A stretch of 64,000 nt of DNA from Fomes fomentarius (Eukaryota; Basidiomycota; Agaricomycetes; Polyporales; Polyporaceae), in contig JABYQN010000004.1 in assembly GCA_022606135.1 (NCBI GenBank), positions 3,100,001 through 3,164,000 on the forward strand, written 5' to 3'. The translations under genes were made by a program, and so were the position numbers. Positions 47,560 to 56,902 of the stretch are shown here, in pieces. The notes under the pieces were generated by a model, which had not been told where the DNA came from, did no database searches, and was given only the letters and a program-made list of their open reading frames with translations. How positions within the stretch are numbered: the first letter of the stretch is position 1; every line of letters begins with the position of its first letter.

Positions 47560-48852
47560 TCACACCTCCAGGATCTTATGACCCTTGATATGAATCGTCG
47601 AACCATGTTTGACAGCGCCATCAGGCAGCTTGTCGAAAATGCACATGCACCCATCCCCTTGAAAGAGGGAGTAACCATTGCGCTCAATGGAGCCAGTCGA
47701 GAAGATGTGACCGATGGTGCCTGGTATGTAGTAGATGTGGTTCAGAGTAATTGCTACCTTCTGACCGTCTAACCAGGTTTCTCCAGACAGAGTTCCTTCC
47801 CCAAGTGCCTGAATGACGCTGCTATCACCTTGTCCAGCAGTGTTAAACAGTACAGGCATATCGAAGGGTTGGTACTCAATGAACTCAGAGAGATCACCAG
47901 TGATATGTTGAGAGGCTCCAGAGTCCATCAGCCATGCAGTCCAGTTCACACTGTTTGAGGCCATAGCCTCATTGTAGAAAGAAGCAGCGATGTTAGACGA
48001 ACCAGCTACAAGTACAGATGATACAGACTCGGTAGTGACGTGCGCATGGTTATGAGAAGTGTCCTTGTTCTTTCCCTTGTCCTTATCCTTGTCTTTGTCT
48101 TTCCCTTTACCCTTGCCCTTGCCTTTGGGACACTTCTCAGGGTACTTCTGATAGCAGTTGGACTCATGATGAGAGCCACTCCTGCAATAAGAGCAGGGAC
48201 CCTTGGGCTTCGGCTTGGTCTGGGAGACCTTGTTCGCGGACTGGCCGTTCTTGCGCATGGACTCCTCAGCCAAGGTCTTCGACTGGATGTCATCGAGAGT
48301 GACCTTGTCGAGGTCTGTAGTCGCCATAAGTGCAGAAACCATGGACCGGTACAACTCCAGGATCTTGGACATCAAGAGAAGGGCTTGCATGTTGTCAGAG
48401 AGTGTGACGCCATTGCTACTGATTTCGCGCAGGCGTGTGATAAGACGCACCATCTGATCCTGAAGGGGCTTCTGTTCGTTCATCCGAGGCTCAGCAACGA
48501 GCGACTCGAACAAACCCCAGACGTGGGCACTGTTAGGCTTGCCAAACTTGTTCTGTAACGCTTCCCAGGACTCAGCAGCAGTCATGTCCCTGGGTTGTCC
48601 ACCCGAGACAGGAATCTGAGTGTCCAGAACGTAGTGAAAGTTTGGTGCGACACGCATGTACATCATGCCGCGAGCTTGCCCATCAAGTTTATCCCACTTG
48701 TCCTTGGCAGCTTGCTCAGTAGGACGAGTAGCGCCTTTGACAACACTCCAACAGTCCATGAAGATGAAATAGCCCTTCATCTTGGCAGACCAGTCGTTGT
48801 ACTGATTCGCCGAAGAGAGGACAGGGATAGAGTCGACTTTGATATCTCCCAT
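47560..48852 (-). CDS. Copia gag-protease (element A)
   Basis: 430 codons. Gag core (residues ~1-200) with WSAKMKGYFIFMDCW. CCHC zinc knuckle CSYCRSGSHHESNC near residue 220, then a Lys/Gly/Asp run (KGKGKGKDKDKDK). Aspartic protease active site WLMDSGASQHITGD near residue 314. The frame ends at a TGA exactly in frame with integrase. A P-to-L and an S-to-L change (KILELYRS versus KIPESYRS in B and C) fit CpG transitions. The frame stays open upstream of the ATG in element B, so the true start may be further 5'. Confidence 0.85.
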   Translation of the reverse strand: MGDIKVDSIPVLSSANQYNDWSAKMKGYFIFMDCWSVVKGATRPTEQAAKDKWDKLDGQARGMMYMRVAPNFHYVLDTQIPVSGGQPRDMTAAESWEALQNKFGKPNSAHVWGLFESLVAEPRMNEQKPLQDQMVRLITRLREISSNGVTLSDNMQALLLMSKILELYRSMVSALMATTDLDKVTLDDIQSKTLAEESMRKNGQSANKVSQTKPKPKGPCSYCRSGSHHESNCYQKYPEKCPKGKGKGKGKDKDKDKDKGKNKDTSHNHAHVTTESVSSVLVAGSSNIAASFYNEAMASNSVNWTAWLMDSGASQHITGDLSEFIEYQPFDMPVLFNTAGQGDSSVIQALGEGTLSGETWLDGQKVAITLNHIYYIPGTIGHIFSTGSIERNGYSLFQGDGCMCIFDKLPDGAVKHGSTIHIKGHKILEV

Positions 48853-49761
48853 GATGGATAAGAGGTATTGGGGAGAATCGAGATATTCCTCCTTGAATTC
48901 TAGAGTGAATGTGATAGGCGCGACAGGGGGCGCAGTGACGATAGGAGGAGGAAGATAGACTGGAGGAAGAGGACTTGAATCGACAGGAGGGGAGTTTCCG
49001 AAGAGCGATCGGAGATAGAAATTAGGACGAGACGAGGAGGGCTGTGCGTGAGTTTCTTCCTGAAGATAGGGAAGAGGAACTCCGTGTTGTGGGTCGGTGT
49101 CCTGCTGCCAAGTTGCTGGATATGCCCAGTAGAAGGTCGGTTCGTACGGAAGAGGGAGTTGATTGTAGCGATTGGGACAGAGCTGTACGTCGCACTGGTC
49201 CCACTCCTGCTCTCCGTCGTCGTAGACGTAGTGATAACGATCGACCTGATCGTCTAGATCAAAGAGATGGGGCTGTTCCGAGCAATCAAACGCCGATGCA
49301 GTAGAATGATGTTCTGCAAGTTCAGCGTTGACTTCAGCTTCAGAGTCGGAGCTGAGCTGAGGACTATTGGCAGTAGTAGGTGGCTCCAGTACGATGGTTC
49401 AGAGAAAAACGCGATGATTGACTTGCCACGTGCGAGATCTGGTAGAGAGGAACACCTATTGAGGTGAGCCAGAGGGTCAGGAAGCCGATATTCCCAACAA
49501 TCCAGATAGAAGTCGCCAACTGTGCCCAAGAAAAGCTATACAAGTCTAGGTATCAAAAAGAGTATAGTAAGGAGGGTCCGAACGGTTGTCCTCCGGTCCA
49601 AAGGTGATAACCACCCCGGCTACAACAGCTGGCGGGCGCAAGTGCATGGCCTGGCTGAGGATACTTGAAAACCCGTGTGCTGTGAAAGCACCAAAGGTTG
49701 TACAAAGATACTAGATAGCAACTACTAAAAGCGCTCAGGGCTGCATCACGAGCGCAGTAAA

Positions 49762-50361
49762 TGTTGCGGCGACTTGACGCAGAGCCCCTAGACACTGATC
49801 GGCAGCGATCGATAGGGCGAGGCGGCAAGGAGCCGAAAGGTGGAGGGGAAATGGTAGAGGGGAAGAGAAAGAGAGAGAGAGAGAGGGATGAACTCGACAA
49901 GGACAAAGCAACGACCGGCTCTAAGGCACAAGATCGTCGACAGCTAGTCTTCAAGCACAATGCGACAGACTAGTCCCAGTGACCAAGTTATCTATTAGTA
50001 CGGAGAGTACACATACAGGTGGGGGATTCTACTCACCTAGTCCCAGTGACCAAGAGGTCGAGATGGGGACTAGGGAGGGCGCTAACTGGTCTTATATACT
50101 GCTGGGGAATCAAACAATGCCAAACAGTGATGGGAAGTGAATCATGGGGAGTCACAAGGGTGCGGGAGTCAGAATGAACAAGAATGAGTCATGTGGGAAA
50201 CCGAAGAGAGGGATCAAATCCGAGGAAAGGGTATAGATAAAAGGGGAAGTGGGCAGCTACCAGAGTGACTGGGGTAACAAAGGGTGACAAAGTGTGACAG
50301 AATGGTGATGAAGTGACGAAAAAGAGGTGCTGAAGGAGGCGCTGGTACTGCATCCATGACA
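49762..50361 (-). repeat. Nested solo LTR of an unrelated LTR element
   Basis: 600 bp, minus orientation, starting TGTCATGG and ending CCGCAACA. Flanked by a 5-bp duplication GTAAA (49757-49761 and 50362-50366) and absent from the equivalent place in B and C. TATATAAG on the minus strand at about 50091-50098. Downstream of the TATA an 18-bp sequence (CTTGGTCACTGGGACTAG) occurs twice, at 50054-50037 and 49988-49971. The first copy is followed immediately by a GTGAGT splice-donor-like motif. Confidence 0.85.
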
Positions 50362-50379
50362 GTAAAGTCCCCCTGGCAG

Positions 50380-50581
50380 CAGTCATTCACTCACTGACTG
50401 AAGAGTAAGTCTCTTACCTACATATGCTCTACTACTTCTTACTGACTTAGTACTTGTAGTCTCTCTCTGTTGTGACTTACAGGTACTTCACTATGCGATA
50501 GAGTTGTTCGCTCACTGACTGAAGATCTCTCTCTGTTGTGACTTACAGCCGCTCCTCACCTTACAGGTTCAGAGTTCATCA
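50380..50581 (+). repeat. R-U5 LTR fragment joined to element A in inverse orientation
   Basis: Matches the LTR from about its presumed transcription start (AGTCNTTCNCTCACTG) to its CA end, plus orientation, opposite to the rest of A. It is joined to A internal sequence through a shared CAGT (50380-50383). It replaces the 5' LTR and primer site. Confidence 0.85.
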
Positions 50582-50804
50582 AACAAGTTGTCCAGGAGTG
50601 AGTACATGGGGGACCCAGCCCACCAGAAGTGCTTTGGACACATGCTTCAACACCTTCCTGTTCAATCCCTTCTCACACTCCATGAGTAGCTGTCATAGAA
50701 GAGCCAAGTTATTGTTACAAACAGGCTTAGCGTCTACTCTAGGCGTCTTTCTCTTTCCTTTTACGTCTTGTTTCCTCTTTGAGCTCAACCTCTGTACTAC
50801 TGTT
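50582..50804. other. Spacer between elements A and B
   Basis: 223 bp. Not similar to the other spacers. It may be continuing host or gypsy flank, but the translation does not match RT convincingly. Confidence 0.4.
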
Positions 50805-51358
50805 TGTTGAACTTCCGGACTACCGGCTGTGCTCGGACCGGAGTTGTGTACACTTGTTTATGGTCATATGATTAGATAGGCTGTGTTTCTACTTACCATT
50901 TATGGTTTCCTTTGTTTTTCTACTGTACTTTCCCATGACCATATGGTTACTGTGCATTCCTGTGCGTACCAGTGCGTTCTACACTGCACCGGACTCTTCT
51001 AGACCTTATGTCTGACTCATGCTATGACTGTATCTGACTCATATGCCGATACGGACTCTGACTCATTGTCTTATGGCTACATGTGACTGCTTTATTCGCT
51101 GACTCATGGACTCATCCCTCATGTATATAAGCAGTCCCTTCTTCGCCTCTGCTCTTCAGTCGTTCGCTCACTGACTGAAGAGTAAGTCTCTTACATACAT
51201 ATGCTCTACTACTTCTTACTGACTTAGTACTTGTAGTCCCTCTCTGTTGTGACTTACAGGTACTTCACTATGCAATAGAGTCGTTCGCTCACTGACTGAA
51301 GATCCCTCTCTGTTGTGACTTACAGTCGCTCCTCGCCTTACAGGTTCAGAGTTCATCA
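50805..51358 (+). repeat. Element B 5' LTR
   Basis: 554 bp. Same sub-structure as the 3' LTR: TGACTCA sites, TATATAA at 51124-51130, presumed start near 51158, intron-like segment 51182-51236, unsplit copy 51279-51325. Confidence 0.95.
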
Positions 51359-51382
51359 GGTTATGAGCCCTGCGCTCTAATC
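51359..51382 (+). other. Primer binding site, half initiator tRNA-Met type
   Basis: It begins at the first base after the LTR. The complement contains GCGCAGGGCTCATAACC, which equals the anticodon arm (anticodon CAU) of fungal initiator tRNA-Met as I recall it from yeast, not its 3' CCA end. Drosophila copia and yeast Ty5 prime in this way from a cleaved 5' half-tRNA. Confidence 0.8.
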
Positions 51383-51863
51383 AGTTGCTCCTCTGTCGAC
51401 ACTCTGCGCGCAAACTCTGTTCGTCGACTCTCTGCCCGTGCACTCTCCTCCACTTTCCCTAACTCTTGACTGTGCCCTCCGACACTGCTGCCAGGGGGAC
51501 TTTACTGCGCTCGTGACGCAGCCCTGAGCGCTTTTAGTAGTCGCTATCTAGTATCTCTGTACAACCTTTGGTGCTTTCGCGGCACACGGGTTTTCAAGTA
51601 TCCTCAGCCAGGCCATGCACTTGCGCCCGCCAGCTGTTGTAGCCGGGGTGGTTATCACCTTTGGACCGGAGGACAACCGTTCGGACCCTCCTTACTATAC
51701 TCTTTTTGATACCTAGACTTGTATAGCTTTTCTTGGGCACAGTTGGCGACTTCTATCTGGATTGTTGGGAATATCGGCTTCCTGACCCTCTGGCTCACCT
51801 CAATAGGTGTTCCTCTCTACCAGATCTCGCACGTGGCAAGTCAATCATCGCGTTTTTCTCTGA

Positions 51864-53702
51864 ACCATCGTACTGGAGCCGCCTACTACTGCCAATAGTC
51901 CTCAGCTCAGCTCCGACTCTGAAGCTGAAGTCAACGCTGAACTTGCAGAACATCACTCTACTGCATCAGCGTTTGATTGCTCGGAACAGCCCCATCTCTT
52001 TGATCTAGACGATCAGGTCGATCGTTATCACTACGTCTACGACGACGGAGAGCAGGAGTGGGACCAGTGCGACGTACAGCTCTGTCCCAATCGCTACAAT
52101 CAACTCCCTCTTCCGTACGAACCGACCTTCTACTGGGCATATCCAGCAACTTGGCAGCAGGACACCGACCCACAACACGGAGTTCCTCTTCCCTATCTTC
52201 AGGAAGAAACTCACGCACAGCCCTCCTCGTCTCGTCCTAATTTCTATCTCCGATCGCTCTTCGGAAACTCCCCTCCTGTCGATTCAAGTCCTCTTCCTCC
52301 AGTCTACCTTCCTCCTCCTATCGTCACTGCGCCCCCAGTCGCGCCTATCACATTCACTCTAGACTTCAAGGAGGAATATCTCGATTCTCCCCAATACCTC
52401 TTATCCATCATGGGAGATATCAAAGTCGACTCTATCCCTGTCCTCTCTTCGGCGAATCAGTACAACGACTGGTCTGCCAAGATGAAGGGCTATTTCATCT
52501 TCATGGACTGTTGGAGTGTTGTCAAAGGCGCTACTCGTCCTACTGAGCAAGCTGCCAAGGACAAGTGGGATAAACTTGATGGGCAAGCTCGCGGCATGAT
52601 GTACATGCGTGTCGCACCAAACTTTCACTACGTTCTGGACACTCAGATTCCTGTCTCGGGTGGACAACCCAGGGACATGACTGCTGCTGAGTCCTGGGAA
52701 GCGTTACAGAACAAGTTTGGCAAGCCTAACAGTGCCCACGTCTGGGGTTTGTTCGAGTCGCTCGTTGCTGAGCCTCGGATGAACGAACAGAAGCCCCTTC
52801 AGGATCAGATGATGCGTCTTATCACACGCCTGCGCGAAATTAGTAGCAACGGCGTCACGCTCTCTGACAACATGCAAGCCCTTCTCTTGATGTCCAAGAT
52901 CCCGGAGTCGTACCGGTCCATGGTTTCTGCGCTTATGGCGACCACAGACCTCGACAAGGTCACTCTCGATGACATCCAGTCGAAGACCTTGGCTGAGGAG
53001 TCCATGCGCAAGAACGGCCAGTCCGCGAACAAGGTCTCCCAGACCAAGCCGAAGCCCAAGGGTCCCTGCTCTCATTGCGGAAGTGGCTCTCATCATGAGT
53101 CCAACTGCTATCAGAAGTACCCTGAGAAGCGTCCCAAAGGCAAGGGCAAGGGTAAAGGGAAGGACAAAGACAAGGATAAGGACAAGGGGAAGAATAAGGA
53201 CACTTCTCATAACCATGCGCACGTCACTACCGAGTCTGTATCATCTGTACTTGTAGCCGGTTCGTCTAACATCGCTGCTTCTTTCTACGATGAGGCTATG
53301 GCCTCGAACAGTGTGAACTGGACTGCATGGCTGATGGACTCTGGAGCCTCTCAACATATCACTGGTGATCTCTCTGAGTTCATTGAGTACCAACCCTTCG
53401 ATATGCCTGTACTGTTTAACACTGCTGGACAAGGTGATAGCAGCGTCATTCAGGCACTTGGGGAAGGAACTCTGTCTGGAGAAACCTGGTTAGACGGTCA
53501 GAAGGTAGCAATTACTCTGAACCACATCTACTACATACCAGGCACCATCGGTCACATCTTCTCGACTGGCTCCATTGAGCGCAATGGTTACTCCCTCTTT
53601 CAAGGGGATGGGTGCATGTGCATTTTCGACAAGCTGCCTGATGGCGCTGTCAAACATGGTTCGACGATTCATATCAAGGGTCATAAGATCCTGGAGGTGT
53701 GA
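51864..53702 (+). CDS. Copia gag-protease (element B), with open frame upstream of the ATG
   Basis: The ATG at 52410 gives 430 codons, but the frame is open from 51864 (612 codons). The added N-terminal region is rich in Asp/Glu, Tyr and Pro (DDGEQEWDQCDVQL, PPVYLPPPIVTAPP) and looks protein-coding, although it has no ATG. It could be reached by splicing or by a non-AUG start. Known parts: Gag core, CCHC knuckle CSHCGSGSHHESNC, KGK/KDK run, protease WLMDSGASQHITGD. Ends at TGA 53700-53702, in frame with integrase. Confidence 0.85.
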   Translation, partial: TIVLEPPTTANSPQLSSDSEAEVNAELAEHHSTASAFDCSEQPHLFDLDDQVDRYHYVYDDGEQEWDQCDVQLCPNRYNQLPLPYEPTFYWAYPATWQQDTDPQHGVPLPYLQEETHAQPSSSRPNFYLRSLFGNSPPVDSSPLPPVYLPPPIVTAPPVAPITFTLDFKEEYLDSPQYLLSIMGDIKVDSIPVLSSANQYNDWSAKMKGYFIFMDCWSVVKGATRPTEQAAKDKWDKLDGQARGMMYMRVAPNFHYVLDTQIPVSGGQPRDMTAAESWEALQNKFGKPNSAHVWGLFESLVAEPRMNEQKPLQDQMMRLITRLREISSNGVTLSDNMQALLLMSKIPESYRSMVSALMATTDLDKVTLDDIQSKTLAEESMRKNGQSANKVSQTKPKPKGPCSHCGSGSHHESNCYQKYPEKRPKGKGKGKGKDKDKDKDKGKNKDTSHNHAHVTTESVSSVLVAGSSNIAASFYDEAMASNSVNWTAWLMDSGASQHITGDLSEFIEYQPFDMPVLFNTAGQGDSSVIQALGEGTLSGETWLDGQKVAITLNHIYYIPGTIGHIFSTGSIERNGYSLFQGDGCMCIFDKLPDGAVKHGSTIHIKGHKILEV

Positions 53703-55709
53703 TACAACCCTTCATCTAATTGTTATTGGACTATTATTGAGCTTCACAACAGCAAGCGCGTCCATCTCAATGTCCATAAGTTCAAGACCTGGCACCATCG
53801 CTTTGGTCATGCGGGCAAGGACGTTCTGCGCAACCTTCCTAAGCATACTAAGGGGGTTGATGCTGTTGATCCTGCAGACGAAGAACCGTGTGATGGATGC
53901 GCTTTTGGCAAATCCACTCGTAACCCCTTTCCACCTTCTGAGAAGCGTGCTACTGAAGTTCTCGAGCGAGTCCATACGGACCTCGATGGACTGATGCGCA
54001 CTCAGGCTATCGGAGGTTGGAAATACTTCGCCGGTTTTATTGATGACTATTCTGGTCTCGCTCGTGCTTACTTCCTTAAACACAAGTCTGACGCGATCCA
54101 AGCGTTCAAAGACTATAAGGCATGGGCTGAGAACCAGACCGGCAAGAAGATCAAATCGATCCGCTCAGATCGAGGGGGGGAATACACATCAGACGAGTTC
54201 TCTACACTTCTTCGTTCGCACGGTATCGAGCACCAGAAGACTCTACCGGGTTCGCCTCAACAGAATGGACGTGCTGAGCGCTGGAATCGTACTATTACTG
54301 AAAAGGCTCTGTCTATGCTCCACCAAGCAGGCCTTAGTCATGGTTTCTGGCAACTCGCTCTTGACGCAGCTGTTCATATCTACAATCGTCAACCTATGCG
54401 ACGACAGAAGTGGTTGTGCCCCATCACTGTTTGGGATGGTACCGTTCTGGATGTCTCTTACTTCAGAGTGTTTGGGTGCAAAGCTTTTGTCCATGTGCAG
54501 AAGGCAAAGTGCGAAGGGAAACTCGACAAGAAGGCTGTCGAGATGATCTTCGTTGGGTATGAGTCTGGTTCCAAGGGGTATAGGTTTTGGAATCCAGCCA
54601 ACCGCTCTATCGTCGTGTCCCGCGATGCAACATTTGACGAAGAGTCTTTCCCTGCTCGTAACTTACCTGGCAACCGTCCTTCTACCCTGGACGACAGTCC
54701 GTTCTCAGATGATCAATCGGATGATTCCTCGAACGATGACTCTGATTCGGTCGATCCCAATGATGCAATCCCTTTCATTCCTCCCAACATCTTCGAACCA
54801 CCACAACCTGACCCTCCAGCGGATGCTGATCCCGCTCCTCCTGCAGAAGCTCCTGCTGAGCCTCCTCCTCCTCCGCAACGTCCTCCTACACCGCCTCCTG
54901 TCATTCCTCCTCATCCTCCTCACAAACGTGGTCGTCACCCTCCAGTGGGAGCTAATGAACCAAGCATTGCTCGTGACCGTCCTCGTCGCGAAAAAGCTGG
55001 TATTCCCCACAAGGACAGGACTGATAACAATGTGTATGACGATCCTGCACGTGCTGATAATCAGATCGACAAGGATGGCAATCTGCGCGAAGCGGAGATG
55101 ATACTCGCTTTTCTAGCTGCTGCTCAGTATAAAGCTGGCTTACCTCAGTTGCATAAGGAAGCCATGCGCTCACCTGATGCTGAGAAATGGCGCGGAGCTG
55201 AGAAGTCAGAATTTGAGTCGCTTATGGAGAATAAGACTTGGGTTCTCATTCCTCATCCCAAGGGCCGGCATGTTGTCTCTAACCGCTGGGTCTATGACAT
55301 CAAACATGATGGGCGGTACAAGGCTCATCTGGTTGCAAAGGGTTTCACTCAGGTGTGGGGAGAGGACTACCATGAGACGTTCTCTCCAGTGGCGCGGTTT
55401 GAGTCTATCCGGTATTTACTCGCGCATGCAGCGCTTGAGGACTGGGACATCGAGTCAATGGATGTCAAAACCGCGTTCCTGAATGGCGATCTAGATGAGG
55501 AGATTTATATGGAACAGCCGGAAGGCTGGGTCGTTCCTGGGAAGGAAGATCATGTCTGTCTACTCAAAAAGGCTATCTATGGTCTTAAGCAGGCGTCGCG
55601 TCAGTGGAATGCGAAAATCCATCAATCGCTTCTAGATCTGGGATTTACACGGACATATTCTGATGCTGGGATCTACGTATATCGGCGACAAGGGGGGATC
55701 ACGTCATGA
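53703..55709 (+). CDS. Copia integrase and N-terminal RT (element B)
   Basis: The open frame follows the gag TGA; first ATG at 53994. Integrase zinc domain (WHHRFGHAG, CDGCAFGKS), catalytic core (DDYSG, SDRGGEYTS, QQNGRAERWN), proline-rich linker, then the first half of RT to QGG. The frame ends in a run of six G (55691-55696) where A and C have seven, so the protein stops before the catalytic YVDD. Confidence 0.85.
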   Translation, partial: YNPSSNCYWTIIELHNSKRVHLNVHKFKTWHHRFGHAGKDVLRNLPKHTKGVDAVDPADEEPCDGCAFGKSTRNPFPPSEKRATEVLERVHTDLDGLMRTQAIGGWKYFAGFIDDYSGLARAYFLKHKSDAIQAFKDYKAWAENQTGKKIKSIRSDRGGEYTSDEFSTLLRSHGIEHQKTLPGSPQQNGRAERWNRTITEKALSMLHQAGLSHGFWQLALDAAVHIYNRQPMRRQKWLCPITVWDGTVLDVSYFRVFGCKAFVHVQKAKCEGKLDKKAVEMIFVGYESGSKGYRFWNPANRSIVVSRDATFDEESFPARNLPGNRPSTLDDSPFSDDQSDDSSNDDSDSVDPNDAIPFIPPNIFEPPQPDPPADADPAPPAEAPAEPPPPPQRPPTPPPVIPPHPPHKRGRHPPVGANEPSIARDRPRREKAGIPHKDRTDNNVYDDPARADNQIDKDGNLREAEMILAFLAAAQYKAGLPQLHKEAMRSPDAEKWRGAEKSEFESLMENKTWVLIPHPKGRHVVSNRWVYDIKHDGRYKAHLVAKGFTQVWGEDYHETFSPVARFESIRYLLAHAALEDWDIESMDVKTAFLNGDLDEEIYMEQPEGWVVPGKEDHVCLLKKAIYGLKQASRQWNAKIHQSLLDLGFTRTYSDAGIYVYRRQGGITS

Positions 55710-56683
55710 TTGTCGTTCTTTATGTCGACGATTTACTTCTGATGGGCAATCAGTCTAGTCACATCAAACAAGTCAAGCGTTCGCTTTCTAAGCAGTACAA
55801 GATGACGGACTTGGGATCTGTACAGCGCTTCCTTGGTCTTCGCATCACTCGTGATCGATCCACTCGTATGATCGACATCGACCAGGAAGAGTACATCCAG
55901 TCTGTTCTCGAGCGCTTTCAGATGGCCGACTGTAAACCCTCACGTACACCCCTTCCTGCTGGTGCTGTCTTGGCAAGTGCCGACGAACCAGCTTCCGATC
56001 AGTTCAGGCAACACTACCAGAGTCTCATTGGCAGTCTTTTGTACGCCATGCTCGGAACGCGTCCTGATATCTCCTTCGCTGTCACACGGTTATCGAAGTA
56101 CAATGCCAATCCCTCTGAAGCGCACATGAGTTATGCGAAGTATGTCCTGCGTTACCTTCAAGGGACAAAGGCGTATCGCTTGCGCTACAAGGGAGCGTCT
56201 AATGACGGTCTGATTTCCTATTCGGATTCAGATTGGGCCGAAGACCGTGATGATCGGCATTCTACCTCTGGCTTCGTCTTCTTGATGGCAGGTGGTGCTA
56301 TATCGTGGGCTTCGAGGCGTCAGCCTACCATTTCGCTCTCCTCTACTGAAGCGGAATATAAAGCGGCCTCTGATACCTGTCGTCAGTTGATCTGGCTGAG
56401 GACGTTTGGCGATGAACTTGGTGATGACTTGACCAGGCCGACACCCATGTGTTTAGACAACCAGGGTTCGATTTTCCTGTCAGTCAATCCAGTAGTCGAC
56501 CGGCGTACCAAGCACATAGAGATTCGCTACCACTTCATTCGTGAACAAGTGGAGTCTGGCTCTGTCGAGATCTTCTATGTTGCGACTGCGGATCAGTTGG
56601 CTGATTCTCTCACAAAGAACGTGCCTTATTCCATTTTGGCAAAGTTCGTTGATGAGATCGGTCTTGTTTCCGTTGCATCTTGA
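55706..56683 (+). CDS. Copia RT C-terminal half and RNase H (element B, after frameshift)
   Basis: Begins with VVLYVDDLLLMG, the RT catalytic motif, in the frame left by the G-run deletion. RNase H follows (SYSDSDWAEDRDDRHSTSG, SLSSTEAEYKAASD) and the original C terminus LVSVAS is kept. It joins the preceding ORF only through a 1-nt frameshift: probably a real deletion, possibly a homopolymer sequencing error. Confidence 0.85.
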   Translation: MIVVLYVDDLLLMGNQSSHIKQVKRSLSKQYKMTDLGSVQRFLGLRITRDRSTRMIDIDQEEYIQSVLERFQMADCKPSRTPLPAGAVLASADEPASDQFRQHYQSLIGSLLYAMLGTRPDISFAVTRLSKYNANPSEAHMSYAKYVLRYLQGTKAYRLRYKGASNDGLISYSDSDWAEDRDDRHSTSGFVFLMAGGAISWASRRQPTISLSSTEAEYKAASDTCRQLIWLRTFGDELGDDLTRPTPMCLDNQGSIFLSVNPVVDRRTKHIEIRYHFIREQVESGSVEIFYVATADQLADSLTKNVPYSILAKFVDEIGLVSVAS

Positions 56684-56685
56684 AC

Positions 56686-56694
56686 GAGTGGGAG
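56686..56694 (+). other. Polypurine tract (element B)
   Basis: GAGTGGGAG directly before the 3' LTR, the expected plus-strand primer. Present in C as its complement at 58134-58142, missing in A. Confidence 0.6.
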
Positions 56695-56902
56695 TGTTGA
56701 ACTTCCGGACTACCGGCTGTGCTCGGACCGGAGTTGTGTACACTTGTTTATGGTCATATGATTAGATAGGCTGTGTTTCTACTTACCATTTATGGTTTCC
56801 TTTGTTTTTCTACTGTACTTTCCCATGACCATATGGTTACTGTGCATTCCTGTGCGTACCAGTGCGTTCTACACTGCACCGGACTCTTCTAGACCTTATG
56901 TC

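Larger units (their letters stand above)
44083..50581 (-). mobile_element. Copia element A, rearranged and defective
   Basis: Minus-strand element: 3' LTR (44083-44636), pol, gag, 5' untranslated part with a nested 600-bp solo LTR (49762-50361), then an R-U5 fragment in the opposite orientation (50380-50581) instead of a 5' LTR. The 70 bp next to the 3' LTR are deleted (compare 58134-58203 in C), removing the polypurine tract. The primer binding site is also absent. It cannot replicate by itself but could supply integrase and RT, since its pol frame is open for 900 codons. Confidence 0.9.

Noticed and set aside
50585..50804. Continuation of the gypsy RT on the far side of element A
   Set aside because: The translation does not give the conserved RT sequence expected after GLFEP, and the shared CAAGT is two bases off.
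51733..52008. 91-codon ORF in the leader of the copia elements
   Set aside because: Starts at a non-ATG codon and overlaps the longer open gag frame. Its conservation in A, B and C only reflects how similar the copies are.
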